DNA from: Elymus sibiricus
Lineage: Eukaryota; Streptophyta; Magnoliopsida; Poales; Poaceae
Assembly (NCBI GenBank): GCA_039707655.1
Contig: CM077671.1
Location: 368,798,720 to 368,862,719, forward strand
DNA length: 64,000 nt
Reading direction: 5' to 3'
The position numbers were made by a program, and so were the translations under genes. How positions within the stretch are numbered: the stretch's first letter is position 1; the number at the start of each line of letters is the position of its first letter. This document shows positions 45,662 to 58,245 of this stretch, in pieces. The notes under the pieces are model-generated. The model was not told the DNA's origin and ran no database searches. It worked only from the letters and a program-made list of their open reading frames with translations.

Positions 45662-48600
45662 ATGGACCGACAATGGATGTACGGCGACCGGTGCACCATG
45701 GCGTGGATTAATGGTCTAAAGTCTTTTCTCGATGCGGCGGAGGCCCACAAGTCATCGAAAGGTTTTATGTGTTGTCCGTGCCGCGTTTGCACCCACATTT
45801 ATGAAAAGGGTTTCATGGATAACTATACTCTTTGGACCAAACACGGTGAACCTGGAGTTGTGATGCAAGATGGTGAAGAAGATGATGATCATAATATTGC
45901 AGACTGGGCTCATCTATATGAAGCGGGAGCCTTTGAAGATGAACCCATGGACGATGCTGAAGAAATGGACGAGGCTGGAGAAAATGCAGCAGAAGACCAA
46001 CCACCTGATGAATTAGGTCAGGTTCTAGTGGATTCACAAAGAGACTGTGAAACTTTAAAGGAGTCAAAGAAGTTTGAGAAGATGTTGGAGGATCACAAAA
46101 AATATTGTATCCAGATTGCAAGCAGGGGCTTAAAAAGTTGGGTACCACACTTGAAATGCTGCAGTGGAAGGCAGCTAATGGTGTCACTGATAAGGGATTT
46201 GAGGAGCTACTTGGAATCGTAAAGAACATGCTTCCAGAGGGAAATAAACTGCCCTCTACAACATACGAAGCAAAGAAGGTTGTTTGCCCTCTTGGATTGG
46301 AGGTACAGAAAATTCACGCATGTCCTAACGATTGTATTCTCTATCGAGGCAAAGACTATGAGAAACTGGATGCTTGTCCTGTCTGTGATGCAAAACGGTA
46401 CAAGATCAGGCAAAATGATCCTGGTGAGGTCGATGGGGAGCCCGTCAAGAAAAAAGTTCCCGCTAAGGTGATGTGGTATTTCCTAGTAATACCACGTTTG
46501 AAGCTCTTTTTCAGAAATAAATCCAATGCTAAATTGATGCGGTGGCACAAAGAAGAGCGTAAGCAAGATCAGATGCTGAGACACCCTGCGGATGGGTCCC
46601 AGTGGAGAAACGTGGATAGAGATTTCCCAGATTTTGATAATGACCCAAGGAACATAAGGTTCGGTTTAAGTACGGACAGAATGAATCCATTCGGCGAGTG
46701 GGGCAGCAGTCACAGTACATGGCCTGTGACCCTCTGTATGTTCAATCTTCCTTCTTGGCTATGCATGAAGCGGAAGTACATGATGATGCCGGTGCTTATC
46801 CAAGGGCCAAAACAACCGGGCAATGATATTGACGTGTACCTAAGACCGTTGGTTGATGAACTTTTGCTGCTGTGGAAGGAGGAAGGTGTACGTGTTTGGG
46901 ACGAGTACAAACAGGAGAATTTTGACCTGCAAGCATTGCTTTTTGTTACCATCAACGATTGGCCTGCACTTAGCAATCTGTCCGGACAGTCGAATAAGGG
47001 ATACCAGGCATGCACTCATTGTCTAGAAGAAACCGACAGCTTGTATCTAAAAACTTGTAGGAAGGTCGTGTACATGGGTCATCGTCGATTCCTTCCCCTC
47101 AACCACCCCTTAAGAAGAAAAGGAAAACATTTCAAAGGGAACCAGAAACTCGTGCTAAGCCTATATTCCAAAACGGGAAGCGTGTTTTCTCGATGGTGAA
47201 GGATGTCCATGTCGTGTTTGGAAAGGGTCCTGGACGCCAACAAATTCCAAATGATGAAAGCGGCCATGCCCCAATGTGGAAGAAGAAGTCCATACTATGG
47301 GAGCTCCCATATTGGGATGTCCTAGAGGTCCGCAACGCAATCGATGTGATGCACTTGACGAAGAATCTTTGCGTGAACCTGCTAGGATTCCTTGGTACAT
47401 ATGGGCAGTCAAAAGATACACTAGAAGCAAGACGTGATTTGAAAGAAACAAAACAACGAGAAGACCTACGTCCTGAGAAGAGAGAAAATGGACAGCACTA
47501 CTTACGTCCTGCTAGCTACACTCTCGGCAAAGAGGAGAAGGAAAGCATGTTTGTTTGCTTGAACAGTATGAAGGTACCGTCCGGTTACTCCTCGAATATG
47601 CAGGGAAGAATTAATATGAAAGAGAAAAAGTTCACAAACCTAAAGTCTTATGATTACCACGTTTTGATGACCCAATTGCTTCCAGTCACGTTGAGGGGTA
47701 TTCTACCAGAAAATGTAAGATTAGCAGTGGTGAAGCTATGTGCCTTTCTTAATGAAATTTCGCAAAAGGCAATCGATCCAAATAAGCTCACAAGGCTACA
47801 GAATGATGTGGTCCAATGTCTAGTCAGTTTTGAGATGGTCTTTCCACCTTCGTTCTTTAATATTATGACCCACCTCCTGGTTCATATTGTGAAAGAGATA
47901 AACATTTTAGGCCCTGTATTACTACACAATATGTTCCCTTTCGAGAGATACATGGCAGTCTTAAAGAAGTACGTTCGGAATCGTTCTCGGCCAGAAGGAT
48001 GTATCGCCAAGGGCTATGAAACAGAGGAGGTCATTGAGTTTTGTGTTGATTTCATTGATGAACTTAGTCCGATTGGGGTCCCCATGTCACGCTATGATGG
48101 GCGATTGGAAGAAAAGGGCACACTAGGTAAGAAATCTAATATGCACATCCCTGAAAGTGAAATCCGCAAAGCAAATTTCACCATTCTACAGAATTCATCC
48201 CTCGTGGCCCCATATATGGATGAGCACATCAATGTTGTCCGATATGAAAACATAGGGAAGTCTGAGGCATGGATTAGACGTCATCACATAGATAGCTTTG
48301 CGGTTTGGCTGAGAAGAAAACTCATAGGTGATAGCACGATTGGTGTACAACTACAATGGCTTGCTAGGGGACCATCGGCCACAATCATGCAATACCAAGG
48401 ATACGAGATCAATGGATATACGTTTTACACAAGAGCCCAAGATGAAAAGAGCACGAACTAAAATAGTGGTGTGCGTATTGATGCAATAGGCCATGATGGA
48501 AATAAGGACAGCTACTTTGGTGTCATAGAGGAAATATGGGAGCTTGACTATGGCCCCTTGAAGATTCCTTTGTTTCGATGCCAATGGGTGAACCGAGCAG

Positions 48601-48995
48601 GTGGCGGTGTAACGATAGACCGGTATGGAATGACAATAGTGGACTTCAAAAAGATTGGATATAAAGACGAACCATTCGTCCTCGCCAAGGATGTGACGCA
48701 GGTTTTCTATGTGAAGGACATGGCAAGCAAACCTAAGAAAAATCAAGGCAAGTCCGACGACGAGCCAAAACGCCACATAGTTCTTCCAGGAAAAAGAAAA
48801 ATCGTTGGAGTTGAAGACATTTCGGATAATTCAGAAGACTTTGATCAGTTTGACGACCGTCCTCCATTCTCTGTCGATGTTGACCCTAGCATCCTGTTGT
48901 CCAAAGAGGACGCTCCTTACTTACGCCTCAATCATGATCAAGGGACATTCATAAAAAGAAAGGTTGTCAACGTTCCATTAAACAATGATGTGTAA
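45662..48995 (+). pseudogene. tnp2: CACTA transposase TNP2, three small lesions
   Basis: The transposase of En/Spm-type elements. It starts MDRQWMYGDRCTMAWINGL, the transposase-associated N-terminal domain with a CPCRVCTH cysteine cluster. Then come the transposase_21 core (HACPNDCILYRGKDYEKLDACPVC, LNHPLRRKGKHFKG), DUF4218 (IMTHLLVHIVKEI, GPVLLHNMFPFERYM) and a DUF4216 segment (YFGVIEEIWELDYGP). The frame shifts near 46105 and near 47140 (apparently one G lost from a G run), and TAA at 48459-48461 replaces the Gln expected in KSTN-stop-NSGVR. Each is a single-base change. Family expectations are from memory. Confidence 0.9.
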
Positions 48996-49551
48996 TCATT
49001 ATGTTATACTTTCATGTTCATGTAACCAAGTGATTGATGTAATATATGGTGTATGAAGGAACTTATATTTTAATTTTTATGCATTTATATAATAGTTTGC
49101 ACAGAAAACACAATTGAAACAGATATAAACAAATTTAGACTCAATATGATAAATTAATTAAGTACCTACTCAATGTGATAAACATAATTAAAACAGAAAA
49201 TCTATTTAATTAAGTGCATGCACATATATGATAAAACACCCAAAAAAACAGAAAATCTATTTAATTAACTGTTTAATTAACATGTATGAAATAACTGAGA
49301 TTTAAAAATTTTATGCATTTATATAATAGTTTGCACAGAAAACACAATTGAAACAGATATAAAAAAATTTGGACTCAATATGATAAATTAAGTGCATACA
49401 CATTAAATATATCAAACATAGTGACCTATAATACAGAAATATAATTTTGCATGGTGAAAACAACATATATTTGTATTTATAATTAATTTATTATGAATAA
49501 ACAACATGTAAAACACTCAAAAAGAAAACAGAAGAGCTATTTAATTAGCTG
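48996..49551 (+). other. AT-rich CACTA spacer with direct repeats
   Basis: Two copies of about 85 bp, 49076-49160 and 49308-49393, share TTTATGCATTTATATAATAG and the following GCACAGAAAAC segment. They lie after the tnp2 stop codon. No coding sequence is seen. Confidence 0.75.
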
Positions 49552-49768
49552 TTTAGTACCGGGCTGAATCTTAGCCCGGTACTAAAGAGCTACGTGAAAA
49601 TTTTCCCGCCAGATGGGGCAGGTTAGTACCGGGCGATGCCCTTGACCGGTACTAAATGTGGCCATTTAGTACCGGGCCGTGGCTACGCCCGGTACTAATC
49701 TTCGCTAGTGCCAGTTTAGTATCGGGCGATGCCTTGGCCCGGTACTAAAGTGGCACCCCTATATATGT
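49552..49768 (+). promoter_or_regulatory. Internal copy of CACTA subterminal repeats with TATA box
   Basis: TTTAGTACCGGGC and inverted GCCCGGTACTAA units like those at the element ends recur here in the middle of the element. They are followed by CTATATATG at 49760-49768 and a GC-rich leader. The position, ahead of the second gene, suggests a second promoter controlled by the same binding protein. Confidence 0.65.
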
Positions 49769-51456
49769 AACACAGCCCCGGCCGTTCCCCCTCACCTTCA
49801 ATTCTCGCCTCTGCCCAGATCGATTTCGCCGCCGCCGCGCCTCCGTCTCCACGCCGACGCCCTGTCGCGCCCTAGGAGCCCAAACCCTCAACCGCCACCC
49901 CGCGCCCCTAAACCCTAACTCCCGAGCTTCGCCACCGCCGCCATCGCCGCACCTTCAGGCCGCCGTCGTGCCGCCGCTCCGCCGCCCGAACCTCGACGAC
50001 ATCACCCGTAGGAGCTCCGCCACGTCGTAAGGGTCCTTCCCGGACACTTCTCGCCTCCCCTCTTGTTCTCCCTCGGCCGCACTAGCTCGCCGCCGTTCCC
50101 GAGCTACTGCTCGCCGCTGGCCGCCTCCCTCAGCCGCTGCCCCACCTGCTCAACCCCCAAAATAGGTTCCCCTGCGCACGCACTCGCTCCCTGTCCAGAT
50201 CTGACCCAGAGTCGAGGCCGGAATCGCGAGTTCGCATTTCCCGGCGAAGCGCCGCCGCGGGTGCCCGCCGCCGCCCGAGCCCCCGAGCCGTTGCTGCCGT
50301 CGGATCTAGATCCAACGGATCCGATCCGACCGGGACCCCGAGTCAACCTGACCCCGTATCGGTCAACCGCGGCGTTCTTGCAAATAAGCCCTCCTGTTTC
50401 TTAGAAATAAAGCCGCCATCCAGTTTAGTTCAAAAATAATTACGATTCAGTCCTTTCCTTCTCGTTTTAGCCCCTGTTTTTGCAATCTAACCCCTAGATC
50501 TATAGTTTAATTATGATCTAGCCCTCAATTTCTTCTGTAAAAGCCCTTTTTAGTTTCTTTTTTTCACAAACAAGCCCCTGGAACACTGTTTTAGCCCTAA
50601 TTTCTCCGTTTTAACTCCGTTTTCATCGATTCTGGCGCTCACGTGATCCTCGTGACAAATGCAGTAGCTTTATTTACTTATTTTGTTCTGTTTATATTGA
50701 TTGGTGTACTGTTTCTTATGTATTGTATTTGGTTGCTTGTATGTGTTGCGTGCTACGATAGACGATACGCAGTTCGAGGGTCCGCAAGAGCCGAGCTTCG
50801 GAGACGTTCACGAGCAGCAGCAGTTTGTGAACCAAAGCAAGTGGTAGAAAATAGGTAGAAAATAGTAGAAAATAGGTAGAAAATAGTAGAAAATCTTAGA
50901 AATTGATGAAAATAGTAGAAAAATATTTGAAAAATGTTAGGAATTGATACGCAATAGTGAAAATGTAGAAATTTTAGAAAATTTGTAGAAAATTATAGAT
51001 ATTTGTTCAATATATAGTAAATTTGTTGAAATTTATACAACTTTATCTATTGAATTTGTAATTTTGTAATATGATGTAAATTTTGTCTTGTAAATGTTAG
51101 GAAAATGTTAGGAATAGATACGCAATTTGTATAGCTTTATCTATTGAATTTGTAATTTTCTTTGTAAATTTTAGGTTGCTATGCTATAAACAGGTGAAAT
51201 TAGTAGAAAATAGTAGAAAATCTTAGAAATTGGTAAAAATAGTAGAAAAATGGTTGAAAATCTTAGAAAATTCAGGGTACATTTTATAAAATTCCAGGGC
51301 ACATTTTATATAAGATGTATATGATGTAAAGTTTAGAAATTTTGATCTTGTATGCGTTGTACGGCTTTATTGAAGGTGCACTTGTAATTTTTTTATACAT
51401 TGTCAATTAGTACAAAATTGCATATCAAACATATGTTGATTCACATAGGAAACGAA
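49769..51456 (+). other. Long leader of the CACTA Ulp1 gene
   Basis: GC-rich to about 50400, including CCCTAAACCCTAAC, then AT-rich with many GTAGAAAATA-like units (50850-51260). Short open frames are present but not recognised. An upstream non-coding exon is possible. Confidence 0.5.
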
Positions 51457-54400
51457 ATGGAACCCTTTCACCGTGATGACGACGAGGCCTTTCTTGCGGA
51501 CATAATTAGTACAGGCACGCACCACCACGAAGAGGATGCTGCCGAGGACGATGGCAGCCAATACCTTAACGATACTGGCGATCGCGATGATAACCAGACA
51601 GAACAAACGACTGTGCAAGATGATAGTGCAGAGGTATATACAATTCGTGCTTATATATATAAAGATACGCATTAATTCTGTATGTAAGTACAATGCGTAC
51701 TAAATACATATTTTTTAGGCATCCAGATCGACTAGGAAACCAAAACGGAAACGACGGTCGAAGAAAATCATGGAGGGGCACACTATTATCACTTCATTGA
51801 ATCCTAACGGTGAACCAAAGTCTCCGAAGGGTGTGAAGACGACGGTGGTGAATCAATGTGGATGTTATGTCAGGGACCACATTCCCATTAGCTTCAAGCT
51901 ATGGAAGAAAAGTAAAGCCACAGATATCGATGCTGACGTCGTTCCCGAGACCGAGAAAGAAATGTTATGGGCAGATGTCAAACGGCACTTCACCTTTCCG
52001 GAGGACAAAGAACAGCTGTTTAAGAATTGGGTCATGAAGAAGATGGCTATTGCTTTTCAGACGTTCAAGAAAAAATTGAACAAAGATTATGTTAAAAAGG
52101 GACTTACGCCGGACTTCGAGAAAAACTTCAAGAATCAACGTCCTTATTGGGAGGCATTCATGCAGTACAAGTCGTCCGAGGATAGCGAGAAGAAGACAGC
52201 CCAAGCCAAGGAGAATGCGAGCAAAAAGAAGCACTTCCATCATCTTGGGCAAGGAGGATATGCGTCGGCGATTCCGAAATGGCAGAAGATTGAAGATGAT
52301 CTCGCCAGAGGAATCGTACCGGCGACTTTCAACTGGCCGTTGCGAGCAAAACATTACTTCTACGCTCATGGAGGCTCATTGAATATGGAAGATGGGTCGT
52401 TCGTCACTAGCGATGCCATAAGGGAAGCGGCCGACAGGCTCGATGTGGCACTAAAGGCCGTGTCCGAAGGCAGCTTCAAGTCAGACAGAGAGAAATACGA
52501 GCTGACGTACGCTCTTGGCACACCGGAACACACAGGACGTGTACGAGGCATGGGCGTAGTTCCATGGAAGCATGGCTTCAGTGGCGACATAGAGACGTAT
52601 CGAAGCCGACAGAGAAGAAAGGCTGAAGTAGCAGAGAAGGTGCGTGCCCTAGAAGAACGGGTTGCTTCGATCGAAGGTGCACTTACAGCTAGCCAACAGC
52701 AGCCAACAGAAGCCAGATCAACGGCTCAGCTGGAGACTAGCCCCGTCGGCTCGCAGCGTCGTAGCAGCGTCGCTTCAACGGAACACCCAGCCGCAGATCG
52801 AGAGGAAACGGTTGCGGAACATTACCCCGTGGACGACATCGCCGTGAGGACCCCCTGTGAGCTTCTACTTCCGCTAAGGAAAAAACTGAAAGTAGTCGCT
52901 CACGGGGTTGCTGAAGTCCCTGTTCAAGGCGGGACAATCCATGGCATGACGATTCCAGAAGGATATGCTAGAGTCATGGTTGACCGTGTCGAGAAAGGAT
53001 GGGAAGACCTCGACCTCGAGATCCCTAGAGGCGATGGAGAAGAGGAACTAGGACAGGCCCTCCACACTTGGATCTGTTGGAAAAAACAGTACATAAAAAT
53101 TGCAGGAAGGGATCCTAGCCCGTCTCCGAGGTCACCGCCAGCTGCTCAAGGGTCTCCGAGGCCCAGTGTGGATCCACCGTCACCGCCCGCAGCCCAGGAC
53201 CCCAGCGTTAGTCCATCGCCGTCACCGGCCGATTCCGGGGAGCTTAGTGTTAGTCCGCCTCCGCCATCTCCTCGCCCCGCAAAGAAGAAGAAATCTGCTT
53301 GGGTGCCGCCACCGCCACCTCCAAGATATAAGAAGACCCAAGAACGAAAGAAGAAAGAGAAGCCCACGCCAGAGAAGTCAGCTTACGAAATGACTCCAGA
53401 GGAATTGGATGCTTGGGTGCAAGAAGACGTGCGCAAGCAGTTGAAGCCAAAGAAGCCTCCGCCAAAGGAACCAGTGGATCCGGCAGGGAAGAAATTCTAT
53501 CTATCCATGATGTGCCAACCAAAGCCTCCATTGATGTCGGACTACGACCGCTCGATTACAAAATCATGGGAGAAGAAGAGTAATCGGAGGTACAACCAAG
53601 TCCCCCAGCTCGGCGAACAACCCAAACAAAGCGTACCCCCTCTAGTGGTGCTTTCAAAAGAGGATGGAGCTACTGATGAGTTTGTCAAGGAAACGAACCT
53701 CACAAAAGCTCAGCTCCTAGGTCAGGAAAAAATCCCGGTTCACAAAGGGGCAGCAAGAAAGCCATTTGTACTGGGGGAACCTCTGATGTGGCCAGAGTTG
53801 ATTGACACCCTACCAACAAGAATGCGTGAGTTACATCAGTGGTACTTGAAAGCATGTGCAGAGGGGTATATAATGCTAGCTGCTCGAATTAAACATACCC
53901 ATTTCTATCGGGGAATGGATGACATTTGGATTGATTTTGACAATTTTTGGTTTCTATTCCATCAAGACGCCCTAGATAAGTCCCTTGTCAGTGTATGGTC
54001 TATGTAAGTGTTTTCTTTCAATTGTATACTCTAGCTCTACTAAGTCGTTTAGATTTCTCATTCCCTCCTTTTTATTTGTAATCGTGCAGGATGAAAATGC
54101 AAGAATGCCGGAAGAGCGGGATTTACAACGTTGGCTTCATAGATCCGAATGTTATACATGAGGAGTGTGTACGTCAATATCCTAATCGGACCGAGAATAA
54201 TTTAGTCATGCCCTTGGAAGGGCAGCACGATCGCACATGCATTCTGTTGCCGTACAACTTCAAGTGAGTCCTTTCACTTTTTGAGTCACTTCAACTAGCC
54301 AATAAGTGTATATATCTAACATTTCTTGTATCCATATGTATGTATCAACAGTTTCCACTGGATCCTACTTGTGATCGAAATCGATCGGGCCCGAGTTACT

Positions 54401-55014
54401 GTGTGGGACTCCTTGAAGAAGCCACCAGAATTATATCAAAATCTCGTAGACATCATGCAAAGGGCATGGTCTCGGTTCCTCAAAACACAATTAGGAGTCG
54501 CGTCAATACCGACTGAGCTTGAATTCAACCATAACAAGCCGGTACGAATATCGCACATCTACTTTCATTTATTCAAACAGCATGAATATTTCATAACATG
54601 TATATATGTATATATGTATATAGTGTTTGAGACAGAACCAAGGAACCAACCTCTGCGGATACTATGTATGTGAGCACATGCACTTTTTTGCAGAGATACC
54701 AAGAGGGTGACACAAGAAAACTTCGAAGTACGTATAACATTAGTAACAATTTCTTGTATCTAATTCCATGCAGGGACTAAATTAAACTATTGGTGTTTAT
54801 TTGTTGTTGACAGATTTGGAGTATGAAAGAGAATCTCATCGAACCGGAAAGAATCAGGGCAATTGAAGAAGCACTATGTGGATTCCTGTTGGATGAGGTC
54901 ATAAATCCAAAAGGTGAATTTTATTCCGATCCAAGGATAAGTGTGGCTCGAGCTGATAAACTCAACAAACGCCGCAAGACGGATGCCAGTGCCGATGACG
55001 ATGCAGATGATTAG
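51457..55014 (+). pseudogene. CACTA second gene: transposase_24 plus Ulp1-like protease
   Basis: Exons by splice signals: 51457-51633, 51719-54003, 54090-54263, 54352-54541, 54636 to about 54731, 54814-55014. It starts MEPFHRDDDEAFLADIISTG. The first half matches the plant En/Spm transposase_24 type (KRHFTFPEDKEQLFKNWVMK, FKNQRPYWEAF), then a proline-rich linker, then a C48 (Ulp1/SUMO-protease-like) domain with His in NFHWILLVI, Asp in VWDSL and Cys in NQGTNLCGYYVCEH. Catalytic residues are present. Downstream of the Cys motif the frame appears to need two more bases to reach the RYQEGDT segment, so the last part may be frameshifted. Protease activity and target are unknown. Confidence 0.75.
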
Positions 55015-55283
55015 AATTATTGAAGAATTTGTCGGAAAAAACTTATGAGAATTCATACTTGTAAATATTATTGTCTTTTATCCATGTATGTATATAATTT
55101 CTAACATTTCTTTTATCCATATATGTATATAATTTTTTTATTTGCTTTGCTCCATATACAAATACGAATTCTAGATACGAGAACGAATACACAAACCGCT
55201 ACGAGTACGACTACTAATACTAATTAATTGAAACTGAAAGGAAAAGAGAACAAATATAAAGCATCAAAAAGAAAAAAAATCGT

Positions 55284-55487
55284 TTAGTACCCAACCGGTA
55301 CTAAACTGCTCGGCATAGCAGCTGGCATGGCCAGCAGTTTAGTACCGGTTGGTGTTACCAACCGGGGCCGTTTAGTACCGGGCCCAGCTGACCGGTCGCA
55401 CTTAGTACCGGAGGAGCGATACCGGTCGGGAAACCGGTACAAACCGAAGGTTCCCGACCGGTACTAATGAGAGATTTTTTAGCAGTG
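55284..55487 (+). repeat. CACTA 3' subterminal repeats and terminus
   Basis: Repeated ACCGGTACTAAA / TTTAGTACCGG units lead to the terminus AGCAGTG, which is the inverted copy of the left CACTG end. Confidence 0.85.
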
Positions 55488-55490
55488 AAA

Positions 55491-58240
55491 ACTCAGATGT
55501 TGTAGAGTCATTCCAAAAAAAAGGGGGCAAATTAACCAGCCAACGAGCGAGCAATTAACAAGCGTGCAGTACATGATCGAAATTAAAAGTGCATGCAGTA
55601 GTAGTGCTGTCAAACTTTATTTTCTTAATTTATTAGCCTAGATACTATATATGATATAATTAATCGAAGGATGCACGCATGAGAAAGACAAATAAAGTAG
55701 TAACAGCTGAAAATGCATGGGCAACAAATAAATAAAGCAAGGGAGTGAGGCTCACATGCTGGCTGCAGATGCAGGCCATCAGGGCCACTTACTTAGTGCG
55801 TGCCGATAGTCTCATCGATCATCAATCAGGCAGTCCTTCGTTCCCTATTTTATTTGTTCTCCGACCTCATCAGTCACCAGAGATCGATGCATGATACGGT
55901 TTGATTAGTTGTTAACAACAAGAAAGCAGTTTCAGTTAGTGCTGTTGTCATGTGACAAGTAGACAAACCAAGATTATTGATTAGCTACGGCTTTAATTGT
56001 GGAGTATATATATGTATCACCCGGTCCGTAATTAAATTTAAACGATCAATGAAGCTGCTAGTGTTTGGATTAATTTGCTTTGGAACGAGATGACATCAAC
56101 TACTTGTTAATAATAAGCTACGTAGTAGGTAGCTGCAGGTCAACACACCATATGTACTGATGTATGAACGCTTTGAATCATCATCCCAGCAGAATAATCA
56201 ACTAACGCAGGCGTATAAATTTTGCTTGTATCTAGTGATTAATATATAATTTCATGGACCTCCCTACTCGACCGACAATATATAGATACTCCAGTAGATT
56301 GATTCCTAATTAAACACTTGATATAGAGTATATAGCATTTTTTTTTCTTCTAGTCAAAAGCTAGTCGCCCACCGCACTGCACATACCAATACCACCACCA
56401 GTTCAGTCGCTTGCTTTTTGTGCAGGCAGGCAGGTAGCAAGCTACAGTACTAGTCTGTCAATGCAATGCGCGCGCAGAGATCGATCTCATTGGCCAAAAT
56501 TACTTGCACAATCAAAGAAAGGTTACGTTATTTTTTCTTTTAAAACAAACAGTCATCAGCTGGTCGGTACAGTTCATGGCGGTTCATTGTTCATACTGGC
56601 AGCAGGACTGCAAGAGAGTATTGGTCCCAGGCAGGCAGGCAGGCATGTCTTGGCGTCCAAGCCTCGGTTGGATCGACGTGCTTAGAGCAGCGCAGCGCAG
56701 TGATCGATGTGTAAAGAACGATCAGGCGCCCAATTCGCGTCCACATTGGTCTGCATCGAAAAAAAAACAATTTTATTTAAAAACATCACATCGAATTTTT
56801 GGACATATAAATGGAGTTTAAATATGGATAAAATGAAATATCAATTGTACCGTTCGCGTGTAAATTGCGAGATGAATCTTTTGAGCCTAATTGTGCCATA
56901 ATTTGACAATGTGATGCTACAGTAAATATTTACTAAGAACGGATTGATTAGACTTAATAAATTCATCTCGCAATTTACAGACAGGATGTGTAATTTATTT
57001 TTTTATTAGACTTAATAAATTCATCTCGCAATTTACAGACAGAGTGTGTAATTTATTTTGCTATTAGTCTACATTTGATACTTCAAATATGTATCAACCG
57101 CAAAAGCCAGCACTACCGCATGCGATGGATGCGAAGGTGGGTATGGACGACGACTCATTTTTTATTTTTTTAATCCCTCGATCTTCATGCCTGCTGCCCT
57201 GACCTGCTTCAGGCCGTCAACCCAACCCAATGTGCTGCTTGGCTTTGTTCATACTCCTCCCCTCATTCCCTTCCTAACAGTAACAGTAGGTAATTTCTGG
57301 CACGAAGCATGCACGGCAATGGCTATTACATCCGGGCAGCATCCGTGCTAGCTCTGGCTTGGAGAAGGATCCTCTAATCGACTCCCGTGCTAGCTCAACC
57401 CTGTCTGTCTGTCTGTCGGAGAGCCTCGATGCCAGCACCTTCCTTCCCTCTTCTACGTGTTATCTTTCCGCGTTCAGATAGATTTCCATGTTCCACTAGC
57501 TCATTCAGAGTTCAGATAGATTTCAAGTTCAGAATGTAGAGTGAGTAGTACTTGTAGAGTATTACTAATGTTTTCTTAAACAAAGGAAATCATTGACACA
57601 AGGGAAGGGACCATGTCGATCAGCAGTCGCAGACCAGACGATATATATATTTCTAGTCTAGGAGAAAATCAGAATAACCCGTTACAACTTAGTTGAAGGG
57701 CGGAAAAGGGATGATCTTAGAGTGAGTGAATACAGAAAGGAATGGCGGAAGCTGCCAAGACGAACCAAGGGCACAACCAACATGGAATGGAATGGAATGG
57801 AATGGAGGTTACGGTACAACAATCAAGCATTCTCACACAGCTGAGGTGATGAAATTACATTTACAATCGGCAGCTAGCCGTTGAGCTCCGGACCCATGTC
57901 GTCCCCGTGGGTGACACGGGCGCGAGCCCCTTAGACGCGTCGCCGCCGGGGCTACCTCCCTTCCTCAGGGGCGCCGCTGCCAGGGCTCACCTCCCATGCC
58001 ACTGCCCGAGCGATTGGCCGGAAGTCCGGTAGCCGCGAGGAAGGCGGCAGTAGGGCCTTCCTCGGCAGATCCCTCGCGCTCGGAGCATCCGCATAAATAT
58101 GCACCAGAGTGCTCTAGCCTACTTCAGCGGCTTAGCCGATTAATCGCGATTAGTCACAATTGATCATGCCGACCGAGAAGATTATCTCAACTAGAAGTCT
58201 GGTCATCCGACTAATCGTCAACTAATCATAAAAAGTCGGC
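55491..58240. other. Gene-free spacer right of CACTA
   Basis: No coding exon is recognised. The stretch holds a MITE (listed), a short GGAAT run near 57785-57807, and at 58130-58240 degenerate GATTAATCG/CGACTAATCG words like those at 5925-6050. Confidence 0.55.
56815..57095. mobile_element. Tourist/PIF-like grass MITE fragment
   Basis: The stretch with CTACAGTAAATATTTACTAA, TTAATAAATTCATCTCGC and AATTTACAGACAG matches a very common grass MITE type from memory. A ~50-bp part is duplicated in tandem (around 56947-57060). Boundaries are approximate. Confidence 0.6.
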
Positions 58241-58245
58241 CTATT
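58241..58245 (+). repeat. Target-site pentamer CTATT before 5' LTR
   Basis: CTATT directly precedes the TGTGACACC start of the LTR and equals the pentamer after the left-edge LTR at 5631-5635. Confidence 0.7.

Larger units (their letters stand above)
43701..55487 (+). mobile_element. CACTA (En/Spm) transposon, 11.8 kb, both ends present
   Basis: The left end starts CACTGCCAGAAAAC and the right end, complemented, CACTGCTAAAAAATC; the 3-bp duplication AAA flanks it (43698-43700, 55488-55490). Subterminal blocks are full of GTACCGG-type inverted units. Both genes read rightward: tnp2 transposase (45662-48995) and a transposase_24/Ulp1 gene (51457-55014), with a small extra ORF (45064-45423) and a foldback near 44430-44930. 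Both main genes carry small lesions, so the copy is probably not autonomous but looks young. Confidence 0.93.

Noticed and set aside
50063..50404. 113-codon Pro/Ser-rich frame before the CACTA Ulp1 gene
   Set aside because: GC-rich leader, both strands open, no recognisable domain.
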